From an uncultured Sulfitobacter sp. (GTDB lineage Bacteria > Pseudomonadota > Alphaproteobacteria > Rhodobacterales > Rhodobacteraceae), in the NCBI RefSeq assembly GCF_947500075.1, contig NZ_CANMQS010000002.1, positions 186,001-250,000 on the forward strand: a stretch of DNA of 64,000 nucleotides, given 5' to 3'. Positions 1-8,431 of the stretch are shown in pieces (position 1 is the stretch's first letter; every line of letters starts with the position of its first letter). The notes beneath the pieces are model-generated. The model ran no database searches. It saw only the letters and a program-made list of their open reading frames with translations, and was not told the origin of the DNA. A program made the position numbers and the translations under genes.

Positions 1-197
1 CGGGGGGCTGTCATCTCTTCGGGTTCCATCGCCATCATATCGGTCAGGAACTGCCGCATCAGGTCCGGGTTGAACCGTTCCAGCGGTGGCAGATCGAACT
101 GCGCTGTCCGCCGGAGTTGCCTGCTGCCGTCGGCATAACGGTACAGGACCGTCCCGATCTGGATGTGGTCTTCGATGTCCAAAGTCCGTGTTCCCAT
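1..197 (-). CDS. Partial CDS, N-terminal 65 residues of an unrecognised protein
   Basis: An open frame begins at an ATG (reading MGTRTLDIEDHIQIG) and runs off the left edge of the window without a stop. A purine-rich stretch (GGGTGGGA) sits directly before the ATG and could serve as ribosome binding site. Codons are GC-ending like the neighbours. The visible part is soluble, with basic residues in the middle (SRQLRR) and an acidic, methionine-rich tail (MMAMEPEEM). I do not recognise the family. It is on the same strand as the polyol operon that ends about 130 bases upstream of it, but nothing ties it to that operon. Confidence 0.45.
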   Translation of the reverse strand, partial: MGTRTLDIEDHIQIGTVLYRYADGSRQLRRTAQFDLPPLERFNPDLMRQFLTDMMAMEPEEMTAP

Positions 198-324
198 TCC
201 CACCCGCGTGAAGCCTTAGCCTAACGGGATGTTGGCCTTGCGTCTGCCCTCAAGTTGGGAATCGCTCTGCGCACCCACGACAGGCGGGCAGGGGGCGTGG
301 GGTGAAAGCCGGAAGTGGGGCCGA

Positions 325-939
325 TCAGGACTGCACGGTGAAATCTGCCGCGCGCCCTTCGTTCAGGACGACATCTGCGTTACGCATATCATTCCCCTCG
401 GCCCGTGCGGTGGCGTCGGCGGGGGACAGGCCGTGATTGCGCCAGCGTTCCACAAGCCGCGCGTGCAGCGTGGCGCGCGGCACATCAAGGCGGACGGTCA
501 GATCGAACAAGCCGTCAAGTTCCGACCAAGGGGCGCGGTTCAGCAGCAGGTAATTGCCTTCGATCAGCAAAACCCGCGTGTCCGCACTGACCGCAGCCCC
601 ATCTGGCACCGTCTTGTCTGCCTCCCGGTCAAAGGTGGGATAGGTGATTGTGGTGTCTGACCTCAGACGACGCACCAGTGCTGCGAAAGCCGCAGCATCA
701 AAGGTCTCAGGCGCGCCTTTGCGTTCCAGCAGGCCAAGAGGGATCAGTTCGGCATTATCAAGGTGAAACCCGTCCATCGGTACAACCGCCGCTGGAAGCC
801 GCAGGCCCTGCGCAAGCGCTTCCGCGATGGTGGATTTGCCAGAGCCGGGAGGACCCGCAATCCCGATCAGGATCCGCGACTTTCCTTCGGCACAGCGTTC
901 GATTTCCGAAAGGAGCTGGGCTTGCGTGACAAGGGGCAT
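325..939 (-). CDS. P-loop kinase of the uridine kinase/pantothenate kinase-like family (FrcK-like)
   Basis: A 204-residue cytoplasmic kinase. A clear Walker A loop GIAGPPGSGKST is at residues 26-37, followed by MDGFHLDN near residue 55 and IEGNYLLLN near 128, the arrangement of the uridine kinase/pantothenate kinase fold. Alphaproteobacterial relatives are found in sugar transport operons and are called FrcK, though their true substrate is poorly defined. It is the last gene of the polyol operon: the fructokinase stop codon TAG is immediately followed by its ATG, so translation is probably coupled. By position it should phosphorylate a sugar or nucleoside intermediate of polyol catabolism. 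The family assignment is firm; the substrate is inference. Confidence 0.8.
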   Translation of the reverse strand: MPLVTQAQLLSEIERCAEGKSRILIGIAGPPGSGKSTIAEALAQGLRLPAAVVPMDGFHLDNAELIPLGLLERKGAPETFDAAAFAALVRRLRSDTTITYPTFDREADKTVPDGAAVSADTRVLLIEGNYLLLNRAPWSELDGLFDLTVRLDVPRATLHARLVERWRNHGLSPADATARAEGNDMRNADVVLNEGRAADFTVQS

Positions 940-1881
940 CTAGGTGTCGCTCCCGTTTAACTCATGTGCCCAGGGCGGATTGGCCCCGGCGCGGGACACG
1001 GTGATGGCAGCGACCTGCGCCCCAAGGGTCAGGGCATCGTGCATCTGCGCGGCAGTGATGTCAGCCCAGCGGTCTTTGCGCAGCCACCCCGCCTGCGACA
1101 GCGACGCCAGAACACCTGCGTTAAAGGTGTCGCCGGCCCCGACGGTATCGACGATCTGCGCGGGACGTGCGGGCACATGAACCTCTGTACCATTGCGCAG
1201 ATAAGCAGTTGCCCCTTGCGCGCCCTGCGTCAGGATGACGGTCCGCGCACCAAGGTCCAGCAACGCCCGCGATTTTTGCGGATGCGTGTCAGCGCCGGGA
1301 ACGATCCAGTCGAGGTCTTCGTCAGAGATTTTCACAATGTCCGCCTGCGCGATCATCCCCTCCAGCCGATCCCGGTAGCGGGTCGCATCAGCGATGAACC
1401 CCGGTCGGATGTTGGGATCCAGCATGACCAGACGGTCGGACCCTTCCTTTGCCAGCAAAGCCGCATAGGCGTCTGCACCGGGCTCACAAGCCAGGCTGAT
1501 CCCGCCGAAATAGAGCGCGGATACCTCTGGCTGAAGGGCCGGCAGGTCGGATGGGGTCAGCATGCGACCGGCAGAATTCTCATCCATGAAGGTATAGCGC
1601 GCCTGCCCGTCGGTCAGTTGCACAAAGGCAAGGGTCGTCGGCCGCGCGCTGTAGATGACATGCGCGGTATCCACCCCTGATTGCGTCAGGGCGGTGGTCA
1701 GTTGCTGGCCGAACATGTCCTGCGAAAGCCCGCTGAGAAGCCCGGCCGTTGCCCCCAGACGCCCCAGCGCGATGGCCGTGTTGAAGACCGCACCGCCACA
1801 ATGCGGCACAAAGCCCGAAGCGCCCGAAACCGTTGGTTCGGGGATCATGTCGATCAGCGCTTCGCCGCAGCATAGGATCAT
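940..1881 (-). CDS. PfkB-family fructokinase
   Basis: A 313-residue ribokinase-family sugar kinase. The N-terminus MILCCGEALIDMIPE carries the usual strand and GEALID motif. The second PfkB signature DTVGAGDTFNAGVL, with its catalytic aspartate and anion hole, is near residue 245. Length is normal for bacterial fructokinases. It follows mtlK by about 32 bases on the same strand and abuts the FrcK-like kinase. In this operon its expected job is to convert fructose, released by sorbitol and mannitol dehydrogenases, to fructose 6-phosphate; the corresponding gene in Rhodobacter sphaeroides is mtlZ. Substrate is inferred from context and overall similarity. Confidence 0.85.
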   Translation of the reverse strand: MILCCGEALIDMIPEPTVSGASGFVPHCGGAVFNTAIALGRLGATAGLLSGLSQDMFGQQLTTALTQSGVDTAHVIYSARPTTLAFVQLTDGQARYTFMDENSAGRMLTPSDLPALQPEVSALYFGGISLACEPGADAYAALLAKEGSDRLVMLDPNIRPGFIADATRYRDRLEGMIAQADIVKISDEDLDWIVPGADTHPQKSRALLDLGARTVILTQGAQGATAYLRNGTEVHVPARPAQIVDTVGAGDTFNAGVLASLSQAGWLRKDRWADITAAQMHDALTLGAQVAAITVSRAGANPPWAHELNGSDT

Positions 1882-1913
1882 GGGTGTCCCCCTCTTGACG
1901 CAGTAATCAGATC

Positions 1914-3410
1914 TTACGCAGATAGATATGCCGCAACTGCGTTCTCAAATCCATCGGACCAGATCAGATTGAGCCACGATGCAAAGGCCTGCGCAAATGC
2001 CACGTTGTCAGAGAGATCGCCATAATATTGGCGCTGGGCCAGCCAATGCGCCGGGTCCGATCTGGCGGCCAGGGCTGTCGCCTGCACGTCATCCCAGAAG
2101 GGATCGTTTGCTGCGATCACACCGCCGTCTTCGCGTGTGCCTGCACACATGCGGGCCCACGCGGCCTCCACCAATGCAAGACCCCGGACAGATGTGCCCG
2201 CAGCAATGCCATCCCGGATGGAGGGAATGATGAACCCCGGATGCCGCGCTGTGCCGTCAAAAGCCACACGCCGGGTGGTGTCGACAATGCGCGGATTGCT
2301 GAAGCGGGTCTTGATCAGGTCGAAATAGCCCGCAGGGGACATGCCCGGAACGGGTGTCAGATGCGGCAGGATTTCGTGCGATGTGACCCGGTCAAACAAC
2401 TGCCGGATGGTGTCGTTCTCCATACAGCCCGCAATCGTGTCGATGGACAAAAGCTCACCCGCATTTGCGATGATCTGATGTCCGCCATTCAGCACGCGGA
2501 TTTTCATGGCCTCGAAATCATGCACGTCCGTGGTAAAGGTCGCGCCCACCCGGTCCCAATCGGGGCGGCCCGCGCAGAAATCATCCTCAATCACCCATTG
2601 GCGGAAGTTCTCATGGGTGACGGGGGCGGCATCATCCACCCCCAGCGCCTGCACCAGCGCGAGTTCGGTGGGGCCGGTCGCCGGGACGATGCAATCCACC
2701 ATGGAGTTCGGGAACGTGCACTGCGCATCAATCCAGGCCGCCAGATCGGGATCGGTCAGCCGGGCGAGAGAGACAACAGTCTTGCGCAGGATCGCGCCAT
2801 TGCCTTGCAGATTGTCACAGCACATGCAGGTGAAAGGTCCCGTCCCATCGGCGCGCCTGCGCCCCAGCGCGGCAATCATTGCGCCAAAGGCGGTTCTTGG
2901 TTGCGTTGGATTGGCAATGTCATGGGTGATGTCGGGGTGGGTCGCGTCAAAGTCCTTGGTGGCAGGGTCGACGTAGTAGCCCCCTTCGGTCACAGTCAGC
3001 GCCACGATGCGGATGTCCGGCTGGGCCATCCGATCAATCAGGGCGGCGTTGTGGTCCTGCACCTCAATGAAATCCAGCATGGAGCCTGTGATCTCAACCG
3101 TTGTGGTCTCAGGCGCGAGTTCGATCAGGGTCGTCAGGTAATCCTGCCGCTGCAATTTCTCCCGTTGGACCGCATCGCCGGGGCGTACGCCAGCGCCCAC
3201 AATGCCCCAATCCAAGGCCTGACCCTGCTGCATCAAGCGGTGCAGATACCATGCCTGATGGGCACGGTGAAAATTGCCCAGACCGATGTGCAGGATGCCC
3301 GCCTGCATATCCGCGCGGTCATAGCCGGGGCGCAGCACATCCACGGGCAGCGTGGGCAGAGCCTCAAGCGTCAGTTTGGGGGCAGGGCGGCCTGTCATCT
3401 GATCTTCCAT
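1914..3410 (-). CDS. mtlK: Mannitol 2-dehydrogenase (polyol long-chain dehydrogenase family)
   Basis: A 498-residue NAD-dependent long-chain polyol dehydrogenase that oxidises D-mannitol to D-fructose. The N-terminal Rossmann domain carries ILHIGLGNFHRAHQAWYLHRL. The C-terminal mannitol dehydrogenase domain includes MKIRVLNGGHQIIANAGEL with the catalytic lysine region, and SRVTSHEILPHL-like sequence. The tracked ORF opens with a GTG six bases further out; I prefer the ATG at 3410, which overlaps the TGA of the preceding sorbitol dehydrogenase gene (TGATG), indicating translational coupling. It sits between polS and the fructokinase in the polyol operon, the same company it keeps in Rhodobacter sphaeroides. 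Confidence 0.9.
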   Translation of the reverse strand: MEDQMTGRPAPKLTLEALPTLPVDVLRPGYDRADMQAGILHIGLGNFHRAHQAWYLHRLMQQGQALDWGIVGAGVRPGDAVQREKLQRQDYLTTLIELAPETTTVEITGSMLDFIEVQDHNAALIDRMAQPDIRIVALTVTEGGYYVDPATKDFDATHPDITHDIANPTQPRTAFGAMIAALGRRRADGTGPFTCMCCDNLQGNGAILRKTVVSLARLTDPDLAAWIDAQCTFPNSMVDCIVPATGPTELALVQALGVDDAAPVTHENFRQWVIEDDFCAGRPDWDRVGATFTTDVHDFEAMKIRVLNGGHQIIANAGELLSIDTIAGCMENDTIRQLFDRVTSHEILPHLTPVPGMSPAGYFDLIKTRFSNPRIVDTTRRVAFDGTARHPGFIIPSIRDGIAAGTSVRGLALVEAAWARMCAGTREDGGVIAANDPFWDDVQATALAARSDPAHWLAQRQYYGDLSDNVAFAQAFASWLNLIWSDGFENAVAAYLSA

Positions 3411-4180
3411 CAGCACACCCAGTTCCCACCATCAACGCCGTATGTCTGCCCGACGATATAGCTGGCATCATCGCTTGCCAGAAACACAGCCATGCCGGTC
3501 AGGTCCTCAGCGGCGCCCATCCGGCCAAAGGGCACGGCTGCACCCACTTCGGCTTTCTTCTGGCCCGGTGCCTTGCCTTCATACTTGGCAAAGAGCGCAT
3601 CCACGCCGTCCCAATGCGCGCCCTCGACCACACCGGGGGCAATGGCGTTCACGTTGATGCCATGCTGGATCAGGTTCAATCCGGCCGATTGCGTCAGGCT
3701 GATCACGGCGGCTTTGCTGGCGCAATAGACCGCAACAAGGCTTTCGCCGCGCCGTCCGGCCTGACTGGCCATGTTGATGATCCGCCCCTTGATGCCCCGC
3801 TCGATCATGTGGCGGGCAACGGCTTGCAGGGTGAAAAGCGTGCCGCTGACGTTCACGGCAAAGACCCGGTCGAAATCGCTGCGGGTGATCTCTTCAACCG
3901 GGGCGGCGGTGAAAAGGGCCGCGTTGTTGATCAGGATGTCGATCTGGCCGAAGGCATCGGTGGTGGTGGCGATGGCGGCATCAATGCTGTCCTGACGGGC
4001 GACGTCCATCTCGACCGCGATGGCCGCATCGCCAATTTCTGCCGCGACCTGCGTGGCCTGCATCAGATCGATGTCCGCGATTGCGACCCGCGCGCCTTCC
4101 GCCGCATAGGCTTGCGCAAACGCCCGGCCAATGCCCCGCGCAGCCCCCGTGATCAGGGCCGTTTTCCCGCCAAGCCGCAT
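3410..4180 (-). CDS. polS: Sorbitol dehydrogenase, short-chain dehydrogenase/reductase
   Basis: A 256-residue classical SDR that should oxidise D-sorbitol to D-fructose with NAD. The cofactor motif TGAARGIG is at residues 11-18, NNAAL near 88, the catalytic Ser before YCASKAA near residue 153 gives the Tyr-x-x-x-Lys pair, and DGGNWVC closes the protein. Length and C-terminus fit the Rhodobacter SmoS/PolS type. It begins two bases after the smoK stop codon and overlaps mtlK by one base, so it is co-translated with both. The SDR family is certain; sorbitol as substrate rests on close resemblance and the operon. Confidence 0.9.
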   Translation of the reverse strand: MRLGGKTALITGAARGIGRAFAQAYAAEGARVAIADIDLMQATQVAAEIGDAAIAVEMDVARQDSIDAAIATTTDAFGQIDILINNAALFTAAPVEEITRSDFDRVFAVNVSGTLFTLQAVARHMIERGIKGRIINMASQAGRRGESLVAVYCASKAAVISLTQSAGLNLIQHGINVNAIAPGVVEGAHWDGVDALFAKYEGKAPGQKKAEVGAAVPFGRMGAAEDLTGMAVFLASDDASYIVGQTYGVDGGNWVC

Positions 4181-4182
4181 GT

Positions 4183-5184
4183 TCAGAGCCTCAGACCGTC
4201 AGCGCCGAATTTGTGCATCTCATCCAGACGTGGATTGAGGTGGATGGTGTCGCCATGTGTGAGGCTGACATCGCCAATGGCCCGGACCGTGATCGTTTCG
4301 GCCAGACCGGTGTTGTGGATGTGAAAGAACGTGTCGGAGCCAAGGTGCTCTGCCACGCCTACTGTGCCCTGCCATGTGCCGCCGTCCTCAACCACGTCGA
4401 TATGTTCGGGCCGGATGCCGATGGTATGCGCGCCGTGTTCCGTGGCCGCTGCCCCTTCGATCAGGTTCATCTTGGGCGAGCCGATGAAACCCGCAACAAA
4501 GGTGTTGCGCGGTGCGCGGTAGAGTTCCAGCGGGGAGCCGACCTGCTCAATCACACCAGCCTGCAACACGACGATCTTGTCGGCCATGGTCATGGCTTCG
4601 ACCTGATCATGGGTGACATAGATCATCGTTGTATCCAGCTTCTTGTGAAGCTCGGAGATTTCCATGCGCATGCCCACACGCAGGGCCGCATCAAGGTTCG
4701 ACAAGGGCTCATCAAACAGGAATGCCGCAGGTTCACGCACAATGGCGCGGCCAATGGCAACGCGCTGGCGCTGGCCACCCGACAACTGTCCGGGGCGACG
4801 GTCAAGGTAGTCCGTCAGGTTCAGCACGCTCGCCGCGCCTTCGACCCGGCGGTTGATCTCTGCCGGGTCCAGCTTCGCCATCTTCAGCGGGAAGGCGATG
4901 TTCTTGCGCACCGACATATGCGGGTAGAGCGCGTAGGACTGGAACACCATCGCCAGACCACGCTTGGCCGGAACCAGATCGGTGGCGTCTTTTCCGTCGA
5001 TCTCGATATGACCCGTCGTGATGTCCTCCAGCCCTGCAATGAGGCGCAGAAGCGTGGATTTGCCGCAACCCGACGGGCCGACGAAGACCGTGAACTCACC
5101 GTCCTGAATGGTCAGGTCCAGCGGCGGGATGACTTGGGTTTCACCAAAGCTCTTGGTGACTTGCTTGAGTTGTATCTGTCCCAC
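4183..5184 (-). CDS. smoK: Sorbitol/mannitol ABC transporter ATP-binding protein
   Basis: A 333-residue MalK/UgpC-type ATPase energising polyol uptake at the inner membrane. Walker [10 protein letters not shown] is near residue 36, the ABC signature LSGGQRQR near 134, Walker [14 protein letters not shown] just after, and the H-loop in THDQVEAMT. The C-terminal OB-like regulatory domain contains [10 protein letters not shown]. The tracked ORF extends to 5940 only because the frame stays open through smoG; the true start is GTG at 5184 (reading VGQIQLKQV) behind AGGAGATAG. It lies between smoG and polS in the operon. Confidence 0.92.
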   Translation of the reverse strand: MGQIQLKQVTKSFGETQVIPPLDLTIQDGEFTVFVGPSGCGKSTLLRLIAGLEDITTGHIEIDGKDATDLVPAKRGLAMVFQSYALYPHMSVRKNIAFPLKMAKLDPAEINRRVEGAASVLNLTDYLDRRPGQLSGGQRQRVAIGRAIVREPAAFLFDEPLSNLDAALRVGMRMEISELHKKLDTTMIYVTHDQVEAMTMADKIVVLQAGVIEQVGSPLELYRAPRNTFVAGFIGSPKMNLIEGAAATEHGAHTIGIRPEHIDVVEDGGTWQGTVGVAEHLGSDTFFHIHNTGLAETITVRAIGDVSLTHGDTIHLNPRLDEMHKFGADGLRL

Positions 5185-5195
5185 AGGTCTATCTC

Positions 5196-6026
5196 CTACT
5201 TCACGGCGCCGAAGGTCAGGCCCCGGACAAGTTGTTTCTGGCTGAACCAGCCAAGGATGAGGATCGGCGCGATGGCCATGGTCGAGGCCGCGCTGAGTTT
5301 CGCGAAGAACAATCCCTCCGGAGAGGAATAGCTGGCGATGAAGGCCGTAAGCGGTGCGGCTTTGGCGGCGGTGAGGTTGAGGGTCCAGAACGCTTCGTTC
5401 CAGGCCAGAATGAAGTTCAGCAAGAGCGTCGAGGCGATGCCGGGAATGGCCATCGGCGTCAGCACGTAAAGGAGTTCTTCCTTCAGGCCCGCACCGTCCA
5501 TCCGGGCGGCTTCCAATATCTCGCCGGGGATCTCCTTGAAGTAGGTGTAGAGCATCCAGATGATGATCGGCAGGTTGATCAGCATCAGGACGATCACCAG
5601 CCCGGCGCGGCTGTCCAGCAGACCCATCTGGATGAACAGAAGGTAGATGGGATAGAGCACGCCAACCGCCGGAAGCATCTTGGTGGAGAGCATCCACAGC
5701 AGGATGTCCTTGGTCCGCTTGGACGGCACGAAGGCCATCGACCACGCGGCAGGAACCGCGATGATGCAGCCCAGAATGGTGGACCCGCCCGCAATGATGA
5801 TCGAATTCCACAGGAACCGGCCATAGTTGGAGCGTTCCATCACCACGCTGTAGTTCTCCAGCGTCCAGTCGAAGCCGAGGAATATGGGTGGCGAGGCAAT
5901 TGCCTGCGCCTCGGTCTTGAAGCTGGTGAGGATGGTCCACAGGATCGGGAAGAAGATCAGCAACCCGATGGCCCAGGCAAAAGTGGTGTTCATCAGCTTA
6001 CGGCGGGGGGAAACAGCACGTGCCAT
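5196..6026 (-). CDS. smoG: Sorbitol/mannitol ABC transporter permease (MalG type)
   Basis: A 276-residue inner-membrane permease with about six hydrophobic helices. The cytoplasmic coupling loop [28 protein letters not shown] near residue 185 matches the EAA motif through which such subunits contact the ATPase. The tracked start is a TTG that overlaps the smoF stop; I prefer the ATG at 6026 (reading [10 protein letters not shown]), two bases beyond that stop. It pairs with SmoF to form the membrane channel for polyols delivered by SmoE. Confidence 0.92.
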   Translation of the reverse strand: MARAVSPRRKLMNTTFAWAIGLLIFFPILWTILTSFKTEAQAIASPPIFLGFDWTLENYSVVMERSNYGRFLWNSIIIAGGSTILGCIIAVPAAWSMAFVPSKRTKDILLWMLSTKMLPAVGVLYPIYLLFIQMGLLDSRAGLVIVLMLINLPIIIWMLYTYFKEIPGEILEAARMDGAGLKEELLYVLTPMAIPGIASTLLLNFILAWNEAFWTLNLTAAKAAPLTAFIASYSSPEGLFFAKLSAASTMAIAPILILGWFSQKQLVRGLTFGAVK

Positions 6027-6028
6027 GA

Positions 6029-6895
6029 TCAAGCGTCCAGGTTCTTGCCGACGATCCGCATCAGGAAGATCGCGACGATGTTTGCAAGGATGATGGCGTA
6101 AACACCACCGGCGGAGCCGAGGCCGACGTTCTGGCTTTCCAGCACACGCTGGAAGATCAGGTAGGACAGCGTGCGGGTGCCGAAGGCGCCGCCCGTGGTC
6201 ACAAAGATCTCGGCGAAAATGGCCAGAAGGAAGATCGTCTGGATCAGGATCACAACGGTCATGGCCCGGCTGAGGTGCGGCAGGATGATGTAGAAGAAGC
6301 GCTTGAGCTTGGGCGCGCCGTCCATTTCAGCGGCTTCCAGCTGTTCGCTGTCCAGCGACTGAACCGCCGTCAGCAGGATCAGGGTGGCAAACGGCAGCCA
6401 CTGCCAGCTTACAATCATGATGATAGAGGGCAGGGAGGCATCTGAAAGCCAGCTCACAGGATCTGCGCCAAAGAACCGCCACAGATGGGCGAAGAGGCCG
6501 TTCACCGGATCCATGAACATGTTCTTCCACACAAGTGCAGAGACAGTCGGCATCACAAAGAACGGGGCGATGACCAGTATCCGGACGACCCCCTGGCCCC
6601 ACATGGGCTGGTCCAGCAGCAGTGCCAGCAGGACCCCGAAAACCACGGTAATGGCAAGAACGCCCAAAACGATCACAAGCGTTGTCTGCACAGCCGGCCA
6701 GAAGGCGCTGGACGTGACGAACCGGGTGTAGTTGTCAAACCCGGCGAAGCCCAGATCACCGCCGCGCAGCGGCAGATATTTCCGGAAAGAAAACCACAGG
6801 GTCATGATCAGCGGCACCAGCATCCAGCCCAGAAGCAGGATCACAGCGGGGGCCATCATAACGCGGGCAGCGGATCGGGAAGCCTTCGTAGCCAT
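6029..6895 (-). CDS. smoF: Sorbitol/mannitol ABC transporter permease (MalF type)
   Basis: A 288-residue membrane permease with around six transmembrane helices, starting with a basic N-terminus (MATKASRSAARVM) and helix VILLLGWMLVPLIMTLWF. The EAA coupling loop is EQLEAAEMDGAPKLKRFFYIILPHLS near residue 195. A strong ribosome binding site GGAGGAGA precedes the ATG. It is separated from smoE by a 124-base gap holding a 9-bp hairpin, the usual arrangement that keeps the binding protein more abundant than the permeases. Confidence 0.92.
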   Translation of the reverse strand: MATKASRSAARVMMAPAVILLLGWMLVPLIMTLWFSFRKYLPLRGGDLGFAGFDNYTRFVTSSAFWPAVQTTLVIVLGVLAITVVFGVLLALLLDQPMWGQGVVRILVIAPFFVMPTVSALVWKNMFMDPVNGLFAHLWRFFGADPVSWLSDASLPSIIMIVSWQWLPFATLILLTAVQSLDSEQLEAAEMDGAPKLKRFFYIILPHLSRAMTVVILIQTIFLLAIFAEIFVTTGGAFGTRTLSYLIFQRVLESQNVGLGSAGGVYAIILANIVAIFLMRIVGKNLDA

Positions 6896-6974
6896 TGGAC
6901 AGTTCTCCTCCGTGAACAGGAAGCCGATGTGCAGCCCTGTTGTCAGACGACTTTAATGGAACGGGAGTAGGGAA

Positions 6975-7005
6975 CCGGAGGGCAGCGACACATGCCGCCC
7001 TCCGG
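6975..7005 (-). other. Intercistronic hairpin between smoE and smoF
   Basis: A perfect 9-bp stem, CCGGAGGGC paired with GCCCTCCGG around a 13-base loop, begins about 15 bases after the smoE stop codon. No run of T follows on the minus strand, so it is more likely a 3'-end stabiliser or processing site for the binding-protein message than a full terminator. Confidence 0.6.
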
Positions 7006-7019
7006 AAGGTCGCGCAGGC

Positions 7020-8336
7020 TTAGCGGTAGCCCGCAGCTTCCATTGCTTCGTTGGTGATGGCCTGAGCCTTCGCCAGTGCCTCCTCAACGGTCTGCTGACC
7101 GGCATAGGCGGCGGAGAATTCCTGGCTTACCTCGGTGGCGATGCCTGCAAACTCCGGAATGGCGGCGAACTGGATGCCGACATAGGGGCTTGGTTCAACC
7201 GTGGAGTCGGTGGGGTCTGCGGACAGGATGGAATCCAGTGTCATTTTTGCGAATGGCACCTTCTGGTACTCGGGGTTCTCATAGAGAGACGTCCGCGCAC
7301 CCGGAGGGACGTTTGCCCAGCCTTCGTTGGCCGCAACAAGCTCGATGTAGTCCTTGGATGTGGCCCACTCGATGAACTGCTTGGCTTCTGCTTCCTGCTC
7401 GGTGCCTGCTGGAATGCCCAGCGCCCATGCCCAGAGCCAGTTGGAGCGTTTGCCCAGACCGGTATCGGGTGCCAGCGCGAAACCGACGCTGTCGGCCACG
7501 GTGGAATCGTCAGGGTTGGTCACAAAGGAGGCCGCAACCGTTGCGTCGATCCACATGCCACATTTGCCCTGCTGGAACAGATTGAGGTTCTCGTTGAAGC
7601 CGTTGGTTGCGTAACCGGCGGGGCCGGAGGCGTCCATCATGCTCTTGTAGAAGTTCAGCGTGTTCGCCCACTGCTCTGTGTCGAACTGTGCATTCCAGTC
7701 TTCGTCGAACCAGCGTGCGCCAAAGGAGTTGGACATCGCTGTGATGAAGGCGCCGCCCTCACCCCAACCGGCCTTGCCGCGCAGGCAGATGCCGTTGATC
7801 TCATTGTCGCGGTCGGTCATGGCCGCTGCGGCCTCTGCGATGAACTCCCATGTTGGCGCGTCTGGCATTTCCATGCCTGCTGCTTCCATCAAATCCGTGC
7901 GGTACATGATCATGGAGCTTTCGCCGTAGAACGGTGCCGCAAAGAGCGTACCTTCGTGGGACAAGCCACCTGCCATGGCGGGCAGAATGTCGCCCACGTC
8001 ATATTCAGCAGACAGATCATCGAGCGGGACGAGCCAGCCATTGGCACCCCAGATGGGGGTCTCGTACATGCCGATGGTCATGATATCGAACTGGCCACCT
8101 TTGGTGGTGATGTCCGTGGTCACACGCTGGCGAAGGACGTTTTCTTCGAGCGTCACCCACTCTACGGCAATGCCGGTCGCTTCGGTAAAGTTGTCTGTGT
8201 AGCCCTGCATGCGGATCATGTCGCCGTTGTTCACGGTCGCGATAGTGATCGTTTTGGAATGGCCGTCGGCGAAAGCGCCACTTGCTGTGATCAGCGCGAG
8301 CGCCGTCGCAGCACCTAAAGTGCTTTTCAAAGACAT
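7020..8336 (-). CDS. smoE: Sorbitol/mannitol ABC transporter periplasmic binding protein
   Basis: A 438-residue extracellular solute-binding protein of family 1. A signal peptide is evident: MSLKSTLGAATALALITASGAFA, with cleavage near residue 23. The mature part has the features of polyol/maltose-type binding proteins, for example FDIMTIGMYETPIWGANGWL and the tryptophan-rich hinge segments. It captures sorbitol/mannitol in the periplasm and hands it to SmoFGK. The gene has a strong ribosome binding site (AGGGAGGA) and its own promoter and palindromic operator, and it is followed by a hairpin that separates it from smoF. Confidence 0.92.
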   Translation of the reverse strand: MSLKSTLGAATALALITASGAFADGHSKTITIATVNNGDMIRMQGYTDNFTEATGIAVEWVTLEENVLRQRVTTDITTKGGQFDIMTIGMYETPIWGANGWLVPLDDLSAEYDVGDILPAMAGGLSHEGTLFAAPFYGESSMIMYRTDLMEAAGMEMPDAPTWEFIAEAAAAMTDRDNEINGICLRGKAGWGEGGAFITAMSNSFGARWFDEDWNAQFDTEQWANTLNFYKSMMDASGPAGYATNGFNENLNLFQQGKCGMWIDATVAASFVTNPDDSTVADSVGFALAPDTGLGKRSNWLWAWALGIPAGTEQEAEAKQFIEWATSKDYIELVAANEGWANVPPGARTSLYENPEYQKVPFAKMTLDSILSADPTDSTVEPSPYVGIQFAAIPEFAGIATEVSQEFSAAYAGQQTVEEALAKAQAITNEAMEAAGYR

Positions 8337-8369
8337 CCGGTATCCTCCCTGATTGGATGTTATCGTCCT

Positions 8370-8399
8370 ACGCTAGAGGGAAGGTGTACGCGGCGTCAA
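8370..8399 (-). promoter_or_regulatory. Candidate smoE promoter
   Basis: On the minus strand TTGACG (8399-8394) is followed after 18 bases by TAGCGT (8375-8370). The -35 is close to consensus and the -10 is weak (three of six). The LacI-type palindrome lies directly upstream of the -35. Confidence 0.4.
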
Positions 8400-8404
8400 T
8401 ATAA

Positions 8405-8422
8405 ATTTTACGCGCGTAAAAT
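8405..8422. promoter_or_regulatory. 18-bp perfect palindrome, probable LacI-family operator
   Basis: ATTTTACGCGCGTAAAAT is perfectly self-complementary with a central CG, the symmetry expected for LacI/GalR-family operators. It lies just beyond the stop codon of the LacI-family regulator gene and just upstream of the candidate smoE -35 box, so it is the natural binding site for that regulator. Confidence 0.7.
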
Positions 8423-8431
8423 ATTTCTTGC

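Noticed and set aside
2028-3461. 477-residue plus-strand ORF opposite mtlK
   Set aside because: mtlK has clear family motifs on the other strand; this frame shows none.
5185-5940. Upstream extension of the smoK frame
   Set aside because: It is an out-of-frame reading of smoG; the ribosome binding site and homology place the smoK start at GTG 5184.
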